64,000 nucleotides of DNA, taken from contig JBNKRV010000203.1 in assembly GCA_050296935.1 (NCBI GenBank), positions 18,378-82,377 of the forward strand, read 5' to 3'. This stretch comes from Saccharicrinis sp050296935. Its GTDB lineage: Bacteria > Bacteroidota > Bacteroidia > Bacteroidales > Marinilabiliaceae. This document shows positions 53,981 to 62,941 of the stretch, in pieces. The notes below the pieces were generated by a model. The model was not told the origin of the DNA, ran no database searches, and saw only the letters and a list, made by a program, of their open reading frames with translations. A program made the position numbers and the translations under genes. Position 1 is the stretch's first letter. Every line of letters begins with the position of its first letter.

Positions 53981-54850
53981 TCAATCTTTGTATTGATTTT
54001 GATGATAATGACAATAGCCGTTAGGGTTAGTGGTTTTCTTCTTACATCTTTCACCTGTTGACTTAGCAACTCCTTTACATTGAACAGATATAAAGGAGTT
54101 GTTCTTTGATGGGGAATTGGAGATTAAAGGTTTTGTAAAACTCCATTTGTCAGAATTATTCTTACTTTCTAAAGCATTTTCAATAGTATCATCAAGTTGA
54201 GAAAAAAAGTCAATGCCTGTTATTTCTTCTATTTTATCAACAGTTACAACATATGAATCAAGACTGTTTGTTATCTTTTGATTTGGCATGATAAAGCCTA
54301 TCATTTTTTGTTCATCAGTAGGGTCATATATTACTTTATAGTAATAACCGGGAACAGTGACTTTATTTATTCCTATTGTTCCCTTGTTGTTTTGAAATAT
54401 GGGTCCAGTAACTATATAAAGTTTGTTTTCTTCTATACACCAAGTTCTTACTAGCTCCTCTAATTTCTTCCATCCCCCTTTGTTAAATGAAGCCTCCTGT
54501 GGTGACATGTTTGAAAGAAAAAAGCTTTCTGACATAGAAGTACTATTAAGTTTCATGTCAGCAGCAGGAGCCAGATGTCCCCGATCATAACCTGAATTTT
54601 CATAATCTTCTAAAGAAGCAGAACCTTGTGCAATCAAATTATCTTCTCTGAATTTATCTGTCCTACTTATATCACCATTTATCATTTCAGGAGTTAACTC
54701 ATAAAATACCCAATTAGGTTGTTCATTATCTTCAGAGTATGATAATGAATAATAAGTGTGATATACTATTTGACCATTTGATTTTGGTAAATAATCTTGA
54801 CCAAAAACAATAGAAGGAATTAGAAAAAATAGAGTAAATAAAAATTTCAT
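53981..54850 (-). CDS. Secreted DNA/RNA non-specific endonuclease
   Basis: The 289-residue protein has a signal peptide (about 1-17, F-G-Q). The nuclease domain (about 20-225) is of the NUC/EndA family: the D-R-G-H motif at 89-92 holds the catalytic His, followed by L-S-N-M-S-P-Q, whose Asn binds the metal. A C-terminal tail (about 258-285) has C-x-G...C-K-K-K-T-x-N-P-N-G-Y-C-x-Y-H, a small zinc-binding module. It would degrade nucleic acids in the periplasm or outside the cell. It is on the opposite strand to the virus-like module and forms a pair with the small gene downstream. Confidence 0.85.
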   Translation of the reverse strand: MKFLFTLFFLIPSIVFGQDYLPKSNGQIVYHTYYSLSYSEDNEQPNWVFYELTPEMINGDISRTDKFREDNLIAQGSASLEDYENSGYDRGHLAPAADMKLNSTSMSESFFLSNMSPQEASFNKGGWKKLEELVRTWCIEENKLYIVTGPIFQNNKGTIGINKVTVPGYYYKVIYDPTDEQKMIGFIMPNQKITNSLDSYVVTVDKIEEITGIDFFSQLDDTIENALESKNNSDKWSFTKPLISNSPSKNNSFISVQCKGVAKSTGERCKKKTTNPNGYCHYHQNQYKD

Positions 54851-54889
54851 TGCCCAGTAAGTTAATATAAAAATATTCAGGTTTAGATT

Positions 54890-55282
54890 TTAAAAATTAT
54901 ATCTAAGCCTATAGAAAATCAAAGAGCGACAAATGTAAAAACAAAATATCAAAAAGCTTTCTAATGTGGAATAACATAATGGCAGTAGGTAATAGAAAAT
55001 AATAGTAGTGTCATTGGTTTTAAACGATCTCAAAGTAGACAAAATGAATTGTATACTATAGATTATGATATAAAAAGCAAATAGATAACGAGTTATGTTG
55101 TGATACACAATGATTATGAAAGTCATAAAATAAATTACTATGCAATACCAAATAGTAATAAAAAGCAATATTTTTTTTATATTTGTTCTTAAGTTCCGCT
55201 CAAGGAGTGGAATAAAATATAGATTTAATTTACGTTTTTGCTTTGTCTTAGAAAACGACCAATTTTTACACACACAAAGCAA
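54890..55282 (-). CDS. Doubtful membrane-protein ORF
   Basis: A 130-codon minus-strand frame has three or four hydrophobic stretches (Ile, Phe and Tyr rich) and ends 40 bases before the nuclease start. Its first codons fall in the palindrome at 55255-55338, so the true start, if any, would be further in. AT-rich sequence easily produces such frames. The rest of the 620-base gap (54851-55470) holds the palindrome and no other gene. Confidence 0.3.
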   Translation of the reverse strand: MLCVCKNWSFSKTKQKRKLNLYFIPLLERNLRTNIKKILLFITIWYCIVIYFMTFIIIVYHNITRYLFAFYIIIYSIQFILSTLRSFKTNDTTIIFYYLLPLCYSTLESFLIFCFYICRSLIFYRLRYNF

Positions 55283-55338
55283 TCCGGAGCTTCACGATAT
55301 GCGTGGACTTGGTTTGTTGTGTGTGGGTGCTTGGTCGT
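55255..55338. repeat. 84-base imperfect palindrome
   Basis: An outer 8-bp perfect stem (55255-55262 with 55331-55338) surrounds a 9-bp CA/TG-rich stem (55269-55277 with 55317-55325) and an inner CACG/CGTG hairpin (about 55293-55305). The spacing between stems differs on the two sides. It could be a structured RNA, a recombination site or a miniature repeat. It is 130 bases upstream of the receiver-domain gene. Confidence 0.7.
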
Positions 55339-55470
55339 ACCTCTAAGACGCAGACCTTGCTCCACGTTTTTTTTGTTATTCATTTACAGATTTTCGGAAC
55401 AGGTTTTTGAAAGAAAGTATTTAAAATCTATTGGTTTTGAATTAAAAAAAATGTTTCAAAAATTAAGAAT

Positions 55471-55848
55471 ATGAATCCAAAAATTAAAGTTCTATTCGTA
55501 GATGATGACCCCCAAAATCTTTTCCTCTTTAAAAAGCTATTTATATCAAAATTTGAAGTTCTCACTACTGAAACAGGGCATCATGGGATTGAGTTATTAA
55601 AGGAAAATCATAATATTCAAATTGTTTTTAGTGATTTACAAATGCCCATTATGGATGGTCTGGAGTTTATTAATACTGCCAAGAAACAACACCCTGATAA
55701 AGAGTATTACTTAATTACATCCTCCGATTTTACTCCACGAATACAACAAGCCTTAGATTCGAACCTTATCTCCGGTTACATACAAAAACCATTTAACGTA
55801 AAGAGAGTAACAGAGGCAATTGAAAAGAAAATAAAGGTTCAATTCTAA
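55471..55848 (+). CDS. Stand-alone response-regulator receiver domain
   Basis: The 125-residue protein is one CheY-like domain: acidic pocket in F-V-D-D-D-P, phosphorylated Asp in F-S-D-L-Q-M-P, switch Thr/Ser in L-I-T-S-S-D and the conserved Lys in I-Q-K-P-F. No output domain or neighbouring kinase is present, so it would take signals from a host kinase and act by protein binding. It lies between the palindrome and the RadC-like gene. Confidence 0.85.
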   Translation: MNPKIKVLFVDDDPQNLFLFKKLFISKFEVLTTETGHHGIELLKENHNIQIVFSDLQMPIMDGLEFINTAKKQHPDKEYYLITSSDFTPRIQQALDSNLISGYIQKPFNVKRVTEAIEKKIKVQF

Positions 55849-55894
55849 TCATGTATTAGTTAGCCAATTATAGTCAACTTTAAAATGCAAGCAC

Positions 55895-56500
55895 ATGATT
55901 GAAAGAATATCTACAAAGGAAAAGGTTGTTATAGATTCATCAAAAAATCTCTTTCCAATAATGCAACGTATTCTGCTTCGGAAAAACAAAATAGATCAAA
56001 ACAGAGAACACTTTTGGGCTGTTGGTTTAGATAGTAATAACCGAATTCTCTACATTGAGTTAGTTAGTAAAGGAACAATCAATAGAACTATAGCTGAACC
56101 ACAAGAGGTATTTTGCATGGCTATTCTTAAACGTGCAGTAAGTATTATCATAGTCCATAATCATCCAAGCGGAAGTCTTATCCCATCAACCCTTGATACA
56201 GAAATTACAGAAAGAATGATACAGGTTGGACGGCTGATTAGAATTAAGGTTTTAGATCATCTTATAATATCAACAGAGGGCTATCTCAGTTTTCTTGACA
56301 GTAGTTTAATGAAGCATCTTAATGAAAAACAGGATTTAACACCTACTTTTGTTATTGAGGATAAAACAAAAAAGAAAATAAAGATTGCAAAAAATAAGTA
56401 TGCCAATGAAATAGCCAAAAAACTCAAAAAGGAAGGTGTAGATGGTATCATCATATCTAACTCTACCGGACTTTCAGTTGAGAAGATAAAAGGTTTGTGA
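55895..56500 (+). CDS. RadC-like JAB-domain protein
   Basis: The 201-residue protein carries the JAB/MPN metalloprotease-like fold of RadC: H-F-W-A-V-G-L-D, then I-I-I-V-H-N-H-P-S-G (about 85-95) followed by the metal-binding Asp in T-L-D-T-E-I-T. The C-terminal 60 residues are a Lys-rich extension. RadC-like JAB proteins are very common on Bacteroidota mobile elements, and their function is not established. It lies next to the integrase and reads toward it. Confidence 0.85.
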   Translation: MIERISTKEKVVIDSSKNLFPIMQRILLRKNKIDQNREHFWAVGLDSNNRILYIELVSKGTINRTIAEPQEVFCMAILKRAVSIIIVHNHPSGSLIPSTLDTEITERMIQVGRLIRIKVLDHLIISTEGYLSFLDSSLMKHLNEKQDLTPTFVIEDKTKKKIKIAKNKYANEIAKKLKKEGVDGIIISNSTGLSVEKIKGL

Positions 56501-56530
56501 GTAGAAGTAGAGGTGCATTTGATGTACAAT

Positions 56531-56563
56531 AAAAACTCCCGACTGAATCAAAATAATCGGGAG
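56531..56563 (-). terminator. Terminator of the integrase gene
   Basis: On the minus strand, a 7-bp GC-rich stem (56557-56563 with 56536-56542) and a 14-base loop are followed by five T. It lies 29 bases past the integrase stop codon. Confidence 0.65.
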
Positions 56564-56591
56564 GTGTATGGTTTAGGAAAATATTCTTAAT

Positions 56592-57821
56592 TCAAGCCAA
56601 ACTCATCTCAGAGCATTTTAATTTCTGTGATAACAAGTGCATGTCTGAGCTTATCTTTTCGTTCGTAATTCTAGCATAAATTTGTGTTGTTTTAATATTA
56701 GTATGTCCAAGCATTTTGCTAACGGATTCGATAGGAACACCCTTGGATAGAGTAACGGTGGTTGCAAAGGTATGGCGTGCCAGGTGAAACGTCAGGTTTT
56801 TAGTTATACCGCAGACGTCAGCAATTTCTTTCAAATACTGGTTTGTTTTTTGATTTGTCGGAATAGGTAAAAGAACACCATTGGGCAGACCTTTGTATTT
56901 ATCTAATATTAATTGGGCTATATCCAGTAAAGGAACAACTGTTTTAATAGAGGTTTTTTGGCGTTTCGTATTAATCCATAAATTTCCATCAAAACCTTTA
57001 CTAATGTGTTCCTGCCTAAGATTTTTAATATCAATATATGCGAGTCCAGTGTAGCATGAGAAAATAAAAATATCACGAATACGTTCTAGCCGTTCACTAC
57101 AAAAGCTTTTCTGCATGATGAGTTTTAACTCATCATCGTTCAGGTAACCTCTGTCAACCTTTTTAATAGAGATTCTGTAATTGGCAAAAGGGTCTGTTTG
57201 AATCCATCCGTTCTTTTGGGCAGTAAGTACTATACTTTTAAATTTCTGAATAAACTTAGCAGTTGTGTTGGCATTGCAGCTACATTGTGTATTTAGGTAA
57301 GTTTCAAACCCAATAATGAAAGAGTAGTTTATTTCCCTTAAATCAATATCGTTTCGTTTATATTCGGTTTTAAGGTAATTTGCTAAGTGTCGTTTACAAA
57401 CCTCTGCTTTTTGGTAAGTGGCTTTAGATTTACTTATGCCAATTTGTTTCTTTAGGAGGTTATTGTTGTCCTCAAAAAGCTCCATTAAAAAGAATTGCTC
57501 TTGTCCGATGCCTAAAAAGGTGTTTTTAACCTTTTCAGCAGTTACTGTGATTTCTTTTCGGATAAGTTCATTGTATAATTTATGAATGGAGGTCTTTATT
57601 TCTTCCAAAAGGCTATTTGCGGCAGTTGCTTCCGAACTTCGCCCTTTTACTTTGCCCAAGCTAACGCTCCAATCAGTAACCTTTATATATTGCTTTGTAC
57701 TGAATTGTGCCATTTTACCATTAACACTAATTCTTGCAATAATAGGTGCTGTTCCGTCTTTTCTTTTTGCACTTTTCTTAATGTAAAAAAGAACTTTAAA
57801 TGTACTTCTCATCTGCTTCAT
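56592..57821 (-). CDS. int: Tyrosine recombinase (integrase) of the island
   Basis: The 409-residue enzyme has an Arm-type N-terminal domain, a SAM-like core-binding domain (about 105-210) and a catalytic domain. Box II is H-L-A-R-H-T-F and H-T-N-I-K-T-T-Q-I-Y-A-R-I carries the catalytic Tyr. In box I the usual Arg is missing: the segment reads C-Y-T-G-L-A-Y-I-D-I. As I recall, IntDOT of CTnDOT and related Bacteroidota integrases also lack this Arg, so it does not mean loss of function. The gene lies 260 bases from the tRNA-Ser gene and reads away from it. It should insert and excise the island at the tRNA 3' end. Confidence 0.92.
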   Translation of the reverse strand: MKQMRSTFKVLFYIKKSAKRKDGTAPIIARISVNGKMAQFSTKQYIKVTDWSVSLGKVKGRSSEATAANSLLEEIKTSIHKLYNELIRKEITVTAEKVKNTFLGIGQEQFFLMELFEDNNNLLKKQIGISKSKATYQKAEVCKRHLANYLKTEYKRNDIDLREINYSFIIGFETYLNTQCSCNANTTAKFIQKFKSIVLTAQKNGWIQTDPFANYRISIKKVDRGYLNDDELKLIMQKSFCSERLERIRDIFIFSCYTGLAYIDIKNLRQEHISKGFDGNLWINTKRQKTSIKTVVPLLDIAQLILDKYKGLPNGVLLPIPTNQKTNQYLKEIADVCGITKNLTFHLARHTFATTVTLSKGVPIESVSKMLGHTNIKTTQIYARITNEKISSDMHLLSQKLKCSEMSLA

Positions 57822-58081
57822 TTTTTGAATTGTAAAACTAGTTTATTAATCTCAAAATGAAATGATTGCAGGTGTGTCAATTCACGACATAACTATGCTA
57901 ATTTGCGACAATTTGTGACCTATTTTTGATTTTTTAAAATAGGGTACGATTTAGTCACAAAACTATGTCGCTTTTTGGCAATTTTATCAAAGTACTTACA
58001 GACAAAAGGGTATAAAAAAAGTCCTACAATATCTTGATATTGTAGGACTTGTCTTTTTACTGTCTTCTATTGACATTTAAC
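57822..58081. promoter_or_regulatory. Integrase upstream region with candidate arm sites
   Basis: The region holds repeated blocks such as tttgtgac / gtcacaaa and cgacat / atgtcg in both orientations (about 57884-57972), as expected of integrase arm sites and an autoregulated promoter. A 12-base block (57951-57962) is repeated at 1111-1122 near the other end of the island. The whole region is duplicated at 780-1022. Confidence 0.55.
58019..58050. terminator. Bidirectional terminator downstream of tRNA-Ser
   Basis: A 14-bp stem (58019-58032 with 58037-58050) with a 4-base loop is flanked by an A run on the left and a T run on the right. Read leftward from tRNA-Ser it is a standard terminator, so the island seems to provide the tRNA gene with a stop signal. 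Confidence 0.75.
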
Positions 58082-58172
<91 letters not shown>

Positions 58173-58197
58173 AATAATGTAGCCAAAATAAAAAAAG

Positions 58198-58270
58198 CAC
58201 GGATTGAGAGGCTCGAACTCCCGACCCTTGGTTTTGGAGACCAATGCTCTACCAACTGAGCTAAATCCGT
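58198..58270 (-). tRNA. tRNA-Trp (anticodon CCA)
   Basis: The 73-nt gene has a perfect 7-bp acceptor stem (ACGGATT with AATCCGT), discriminator G, the standard D-arm AGCTCAGTTGGTAGAGC, and CCA in the anticodon loop. It lies 27 bases upstream of tRNA-Ser on the same strand, so the two are probably one transcript. Confidence 0.95.
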
Positions 58271-58397
58271 GTATGCATTTAATTTCGTTTTTCAAATGCG
58301 ACGACAAAAATAGAATTTAATTTTACAATACCATCCTACTTTCATAAAAAAATCACTTCGAAATGCTAAATATACTGGCTTTCAACGGGCTTTTTTT

Positions 58398-58405
58398 TAT
58401 ATTTG
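58398..58405 (+). promoter_or_regulatory. Probable -7 box for the TPR lipoprotein gene
   Basis: TATATTTG matches the Bacteroidota -7 consensus and lies 83 bases before the ATG. A matching -33 TTTG is not clear. Confidence 0.4.
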
Positions 58406-58487
58406 CGGACTATAAGAGATCAAAAATATTACTCTTATAGATTTTAATATCGATTTTTAAATTAAATAAACACACAACACAACAACT

Positions 58488-59369
58488 ATGCATGTATTTA
58501 AAATTTCTTTGTCACTAATTATTACTTCATTTTTAATTGTAAGCTGCAACCCTCTTAAACAACTTCAAAGCGAACAAACAACAGCAGAAGCGAGTTATTC
58601 AACTGGTAATTATGAGCAGGCGTACAATCAACTTAGTACGATAATAACTAAATATGAACAAAACAATATTGAAATACCCTATCAATTATATTTAAAAGCA
58701 GGAGCAAGTGCGGCTGAAATTAAGAATTATAATGCGTCTGTAAACCATTATAATAAAGCGCTTGAGGATAGTGTGACTACTGAAGCAGTTAAAGGTTTAA
58801 TAGCAGGATTGAATCATTCCTCACAGTATGAAAAAGTATCTGATGGGTTAAAAAAGTATAAAGAGTTTTTAATTAATAAGGATGAAAATGAATACTTTAA
58901 TAGTACTCGTTTTCAAAATGAGGTAAATAAAGGTAATCAGGAAAATATTGTCGATGCATTTGCTGGTTTAAGTCATCCAAATGAGAAACAGTCCATGATT
59001 TATATTCAATCACTAGATGGTTTGGGTAAAACAAAAGAAGCAGTTAAGTATTGTAATGAATTAGTGGAGAAAAATCCGGATTTTCTGGAAGCCAAAGAAT
59101 GGAAAGCTATATATTATTATAATCAGGCTGAAGAGTGGTATGAAAGTGAAATGGCAAAATACAATAAGGATAAGAATTACACGGCATATATTTACTTAAA
59201 AAGAGACCTGAAAAAAATATCAGCAATATTTCGAAAAGCAAAAAAAGAATTTGAAGACCTGCATCAGGCTAAGCCTCAGGAAAAAAAATACATCAAGTAT
59301 CTGAAGAATACATATATACGTCTTGAGATGAAAAAAGAAGCTGCTGATATGGATAAATTATTGAAGTAA
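58488..59369 (+). CDS. TPR-containing lipoprotein
   Basis: The 293-residue protein has a lipoprotein signal (lipobox L-I-V-S-C, Cys at about 21), then repeated helix pairs of the TPR type (for example A-S-Y-S-T-G-N-Y-E-Q-A-Y; N-P-D-F-L-E-A-K-E-W-K-A). The C-terminal part is charged and helical. It would be anchored to a membrane on the periplasmic side and hold partner proteins. It is chromosomal, lying outside the island. No specific partner can be named. Confidence 0.75.
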   Translation: MHVFKISLSLIITSFLIVSCNPLKQLQSEQTTAEASYSTGNYEQAYNQLSTIITKYEQNNIEIPYQLYLKAGASAAEIKNYNASVNHYNKALEDSVTTEAVKGLIAGLNHSSQYEKVSDGLKKYKEFLINKDENEYFNSTRFQNEVNKGNQENIVDAFAGLSHPNEKQSMIYIQSLDGLGKTKEAVKYCNELVEKNPDFLEAKEWKAIYYYNQAEEWYESEMAKYNKDKNYTAYIYLKRDLKKISAIFRKAKKEFEDLHQAKPQEKKYIKYLKNTYIRLEMKKEAADMDKLLK

Positions 59370-59398
59370 AATTATTCAGGTCGTAATGTTATTTAATC

Positions 59399-59406
59399 TA
59401 TTTTTG
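59399..59406 (+). promoter_or_regulatory. Probable -7 box for purC
   Basis: TATTTTTG matches TAnnTTTG and lies 36 bases before the purC ATG, a normal distance for a short leader. The -33 element is not clear. Confidence 0.45.
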
Positions 59407-59442
59407 CAAGTACTAAGTTTCATATTATAAAATATCAAAATA

Positions 59443-60390
59443 ATGAGTAAAGCGATTGTTCAAAACGATTTTCAGTTTCCAAATCAAAAGGAACATTATG
59501 TGGGAAAAGTCAGGGATGTATACAATATCAACGACCAATATCTTGTAATGGTGGTTTCCGACCGTATTTCTGCATTTGATGTGGTTTTACCTGAAGGTAT
59601 TCCTTTTAAAGGGCAGGTTTTGAACCAAATTGCTGAGAAATTTCTGGATGCTACTTCTGATATTGTACCAAACTGGAAAATTGCAACTCCGGACCCAATG
59701 GTTACAGTGGGACATATGTGTGAGCCATTTAAAGTAGAAATGGTAATCCGTGGCTATTTGACCGGACATGCATGGAGAGAATATAAATCAGGGAAAAGGG
59801 TTCTTTGTGGTATTCCGTTACCAGATGGAATGGTTGAAAACCAAAAGTTTGAAAAACCAATAATTACGCCTACAACTAAAGCAGACGTAGGACACGACGA
59901 GGATATTTCCAAAGAGGATATTCTTGCTCAGGGATTTGTTTCAAAAGAAGACTATGAAATGCTTGAGAAGTATACTTTAGAGTTATTTCAAAGAGGTACT
60001 GAAATTGCTGCCGATAAAGGGCTGATTTTAGTAGATACTAAATACGAGTTTGGTAAAAAAGATGGTAAAATATACTTGATCGATGAAATTCATACCCCGG
60101 ATTCGTCAAGGTATTTTTATACTGAAGGTTACAAGGAACGCTTAGAAAAAGGTGAATCTCAAAAACAATTGTCAAAAGAGTTTGTACGTCAATGGTTGAT
60201 TGAAAATGGATTTCAGGGTAAAGACGGTCAGCAAGTACCGGAAATGACTGAAGAATATGTAAATTCGGTTTCAGAAAGATATATTGAATTATTTGAACAA
60301 ATTACAGGAGATAAATTCCAGAAAGCAGATTCGGTAGATGTTGCTTCCAGAATTGAGAAAAATGTAAATGATTATTTAGCCGCATTATAG
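59443..60390 (+). CDS. purC: SAICAR synthetase (PurC)
   Basis: The 315-residue enzyme joins CAIR and aspartate with ATP in purine synthesis. It has the family signatures G-K-V-R-D-V-Y near the N-terminus, V-V-S-D-R-I-S-A-F-D-V, V-R-G-Y-L-T-G and L-I-L-V-D-T-K-Y-E-F-G, followed by L-I-D-E-I-H-T-P-D-S-S-R-Y. The length suits the longer bacterial and yeast form. It is single-copy chromosomal context, ends in a very strong terminator, and gives a fixed point for the right flank of the island. Confidence 0.95.
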   Translation: MSKAIVQNDFQFPNQKEHYVGKVRDVYNINDQYLVMVVSDRISAFDVVLPEGIPFKGQVLNQIAEKFLDATSDIVPNWKIATPDPMVTVGHMCEPFKVEMVIRGYLTGHAWREYKSGKRVLCGIPLPDGMVENQKFEKPIITPTTKADVGHDEDISKEDILAQGFVSKEDYEMLEKYTLELFQRGTEIAADKGLILVDTKYEFGKKDGKIYLIDEIHTPDSSRYFYTEGYKERLEKGESQKQLSKEFVRQWLIENGFQGKDGQQVPEMTEEYVNSVSERYIELFEQITGDKFQKADSVDVASRIEKNVNDYLAAL

Positions 60391-60418
60391 ATTTCGTATA
60401 ATCTAAACCATATAGTTT

Positions 60419-60457
60419 AAAAGAGGCTATCTCATAAACAATGAGATAGCCTCTTTT
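60419..60457. terminator. Strong bidirectional terminator after purC
   Basis: A perfect 17-bp stem (60419-60435 with 60441-60457) with a 5-base loop ends in four T and begins with four A, so it can act in both directions. It lies 28 bases after the purC stop. Confidence 0.9.
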
Positions 60458-60757
60458 GTGTTGAAACCCTAGTCAATAATATTGATCCGGGTTTTTTAAT
60501 AACTATCGGAGGTTTAATACACAGCCTTCAATCAATAAGGTAATTAATTAGTACTTGCACTAAAACTCAAGTGGCAGATAAGAAAGCTTGTATTTTTGAG
60601 GCTTTCGAAGTTCGGAAAATGTGAGTTTACCGCTGTAAATGATCATTTTGAGAGCAAGACTAAAAGCCTGCCCCGTTTATTTCGGGGAAAAAAATGGAAT
60701 TTTCTTGCTGTCACTAATTATTGAATTTCAAATAGAAATGGTGGATATCTTTCATTA
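60458..60757. other. Non-coding stretch with a possible repeat fragment
   Basis: No complete gene is seen. On the minus strand, 60560-60646 opens a 28-residue frame (M-I-I-Y-S-G-K-L-T-F-S-E-L-R-K-P) with natural-looking codons, and a CCCCG/CGGGG hairpin lies at about 60672-60688. I suspect a fragment of a dispersed chromosomal repeat or of a lost gene. The hairpin has no T-run on the right side to be a terminator. Confidence 0.3.
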
Positions 60758-61023
60758 TAACCTGAGTTCGATATAAAATTAATGGCTCAAATCGCTTATA
60801 AATATTGAGTTTTAAGGAATGTTTGCTAAAGCATAGCGGGCTATGGTAAGCAAATATGACGCAGAAAATCGGTATTTATAAGTGACATTCATAGCTTTTC
60901 AGTAAATAATCGATTTACGGCTCTAAATTTTATCACCATAGCTCGCTATGTCTCAAAAATTTATATTGTAAATCAATTATTTACTGAAATTTGAGCTCGC
61001 TAATTTTAATCGAACTCAGGTTA
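60758..61023. mobile_element. MITE-like element, copy 1 (266 bp)
   Basis: The ends are inverted repeats: the first 14 bases TAACCTGAGTTCGA are matched exactly by the reverse complement of the last 14, and similarity continues to about 23 bases with one length change. Inside are a second inverted pair (cttataaata / tatttataag) and two small hairpins around atagc-gctat. No gene is present. A second element of the same length and layout lies at 63735-64000. The rest of the purC-nadE gap (61024-61148) shows nothing else. Confidence 0.8.
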
Positions 61024-61148
61024 ATAGTCCGCTTTAAGGATCTATTTTATGTTGTATAACATGCGTAATAATGACCAAAAATAGAAAAAAGACAACACAC
61101 TAGCAACACTAAAGTGTAAGTGTGTAGTTTTTTATTTTTATTTGAGGT

Positions 61149-62798
61149 TTAATACCTGGAAACTAGAGGTATTCTTCTTCCTAAGCCAAATGCTTTTGAG
61201 GATACTCTTATAATCGGAGCCGTTTGAAAACGTTTGTATTCATTCATGTTAACCAATCTAACGGCTTTGTATACAGTTTCTTTATTAAAGCCTGCTGCAA
61301 TTATTTTTTGAGGTGATTCGTTTTTCTCAATATAATTGAAGAGAATTTTATCAAGAATATCATAATCCGGCAAGGAATCACTATCTTTTTGATCTGGACG
61401 AAGTTCCGCAGATGGTGGTTTAACGATTGTATTTACCGGAATTATTTCTTCGTTACGATTAATATATTTAGCCAGGTCAAATACATCTGTTTTATAAACA
61501 TCACCTAAGACCGAAAGACCTCCATTCATATCTCCATATAGAGTTCCGTATCCTACTGCAGCTTCACTTTTATTGGAGGTGTTGAGTAGTATATGTCCGA
61601 ATTTATTGGAGAGTGCCATTAATAATGTTCCTCTAATACGAGCCTGAATATTTTCTTCTGCAACATCAGGTTTTAATCCCTTAAACAAAGGCTCTAATGT
61701 TTCATCATAGCTGTTAACGATGTTTTTAATAGGTACTATATCGTATGCTATTCCCAGATTATTAGCCAGATCTTCAGCATCTTTTATGGAATGATCTGAA
61801 GAGTATCTGGACGGTAACAATAAAACCCTGACATTTTCAGCACCTAAAGCCCGGGCTGCGATCACTAGAGTTACTGCAGAATCAATTCCTCCTGAAAGGC
61901 CAAGCGTTGCTTTAGTAAAGCCCATCTTTTTAAAATAATCCTTAACACCCAGAACAAGTCCGTCATGAATTAACTCCAGCTTACCTTTTGCAATGGGTTC
62001 TTGTGTCGATTCAGATTCAATATTTTCTAATTCACAATATTGTATGTCTTCACAAAAAGCATGGAGTTGATTGGTGATTTTTCCCACGCTATTCACGACT
62101 AATGAACTACCATCAAACACTAATTCTGTGTTCGCTCCAATTTGATTTACGTATACAAATGGAAGTTGATGCTTAGCTGCTTTCTGTGAAATTATTTGTT
62201 GTCTGATTTGTCCCTGGTTATATGAAAAAGGAGAAGCTGCAATATTGATTACCAAATCAGGATTGAGTTGTTTCAACTCTTTAATTGGTGACTTTTTATA
62301 CAGTTTACTCTTTGCAAAGGAGTTGGCTACGGGTTGCTTATCCCATAGATCTTCACAAATTGTAATGGCTAATTTTTTTCCTTTGTAATGAACCAGATTA
62401 AACTCATTATTGGGTTCAAAATACCGGTACTCATCAAAAACATCATAGTTTGGCAATAGTGTTTTATGATGTACTGATTTGATAGTACCATCTGCCAAAA
62501 CAAAGGCTGAGTTAAATAGCTTTTTCCCTTTTTGTTCGGGATTGATACTTGGACAACCAACGATTGCCATAATATTATTGCATTCCTTTGCTATCAGATT
62601 TATCTGATCTGAACATTGCTCAACAAATTCCTCTCTTTCAAGTAAATCCAAAGGTGGATATCCACAAACGGCAAGTTCGGAAAACACAATTAAGTCGCAT
62701 TGGTTGTTTTGAGCATTATGTATTGCATCAACAATTTTTTTTGTGTTGTATTCAAAATTTCCAACATGATAGTTTAACTGTGCTAGTGCTATTTTCAT
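61149..62798 (-). CDS. nadE: Glutamine-dependent NAD synthetase (NadE)
   Basis: The 549-residue enzyme amidates nicotinic acid adenine dinucleotide. The N-terminal nitrilase domain supplies ammonia from glutamine with the Glu of F-S-E-L-A-V-C-G-Y, the Lys of H-H-K-T-L-L-P and the Cys of T-I-C-E-D-L-W. The C-terminal synthetase has the PP-loop L-G-L-S-G-G-I-D-S-A-V (about 300) and G-T-S-N-K/N-T-S-N-K-S-E-A-A-V-G-Y. Length and order are those of the bacterial two-domain form. Chromosomal. Confidence 0.95.
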   Translation of the reverse strand: MKIALAQLNYHVGNFEYNTKKIVDAIHNAQNNQCDLIVFSELAVCGYPPLDLLEREEFVEQCSDQINLIAKECNNIMAIVGCPSINPEQKGKKLFNSAFVLADGTIKSVHHKTLLPNYDVFDEYRYFEPNNEFNLVHYKGKKLAITICEDLWDKQPVANSFAKSKLYKKSPIKELKQLNPDLVINIAASPFSYNQGQIRQQIISQKAAKHQLPFVYVNQIGANTELVFDGSSLVVNSVGKITNQLHAFCEDIQYCELENIESESTQEPIAKGKLELIHDGLVLGVKDYFKKMGFTKATLGLSGGIDSAVTLVIAARALGAENVRVLLLPSRYSSDHSIKDAEDLANNLGIAYDIVPIKNIVNSYDETLEPLFKGLKPDVAEENIQARIRGTLLMALSNKFGHILLNTSNKSEAAVGYGTLYGDMNGGLSVLGDVYKTDVFDLAKYINRNEEIIPVNTIVKPPSAELRPDQKDSDSLPDYDILDKILFNYIEKNESPQKIIAAGFNKETVYKAVRLVNMNEYKRFQTAPIIRVSSKAFGLGRRIPLVSRY

Positions 62799-62941
62799 TC
62801 TCCTTAAATTTTTATTAGAAATTCCATTTTCAGAATTTCTTTCAACGTAAAATTGTATAGTTAATGATATCTGATAATGAATGTTCTGTGTGGAGTAAGT
62901 TATTCATTATGAGGTTTGCGTACTTGATTTTTAAAGCTGTT

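Noticed and set aside
53974..54069. Upstream extension of the 77-residue minus-strand gene
   Set aside because: It would overlap the end of the nuclease gene by about 90 bases and adds a low-complexity Ile/Lys stretch; the ATG at 53973 just after the nuclease stop is more natural.
60672..60688. CCCCG/CGGGG hairpin as a terminator
   Set aside because: It is followed by A on the plus strand and has no T-run after the stem on the minus strand; no gene end is close enough.
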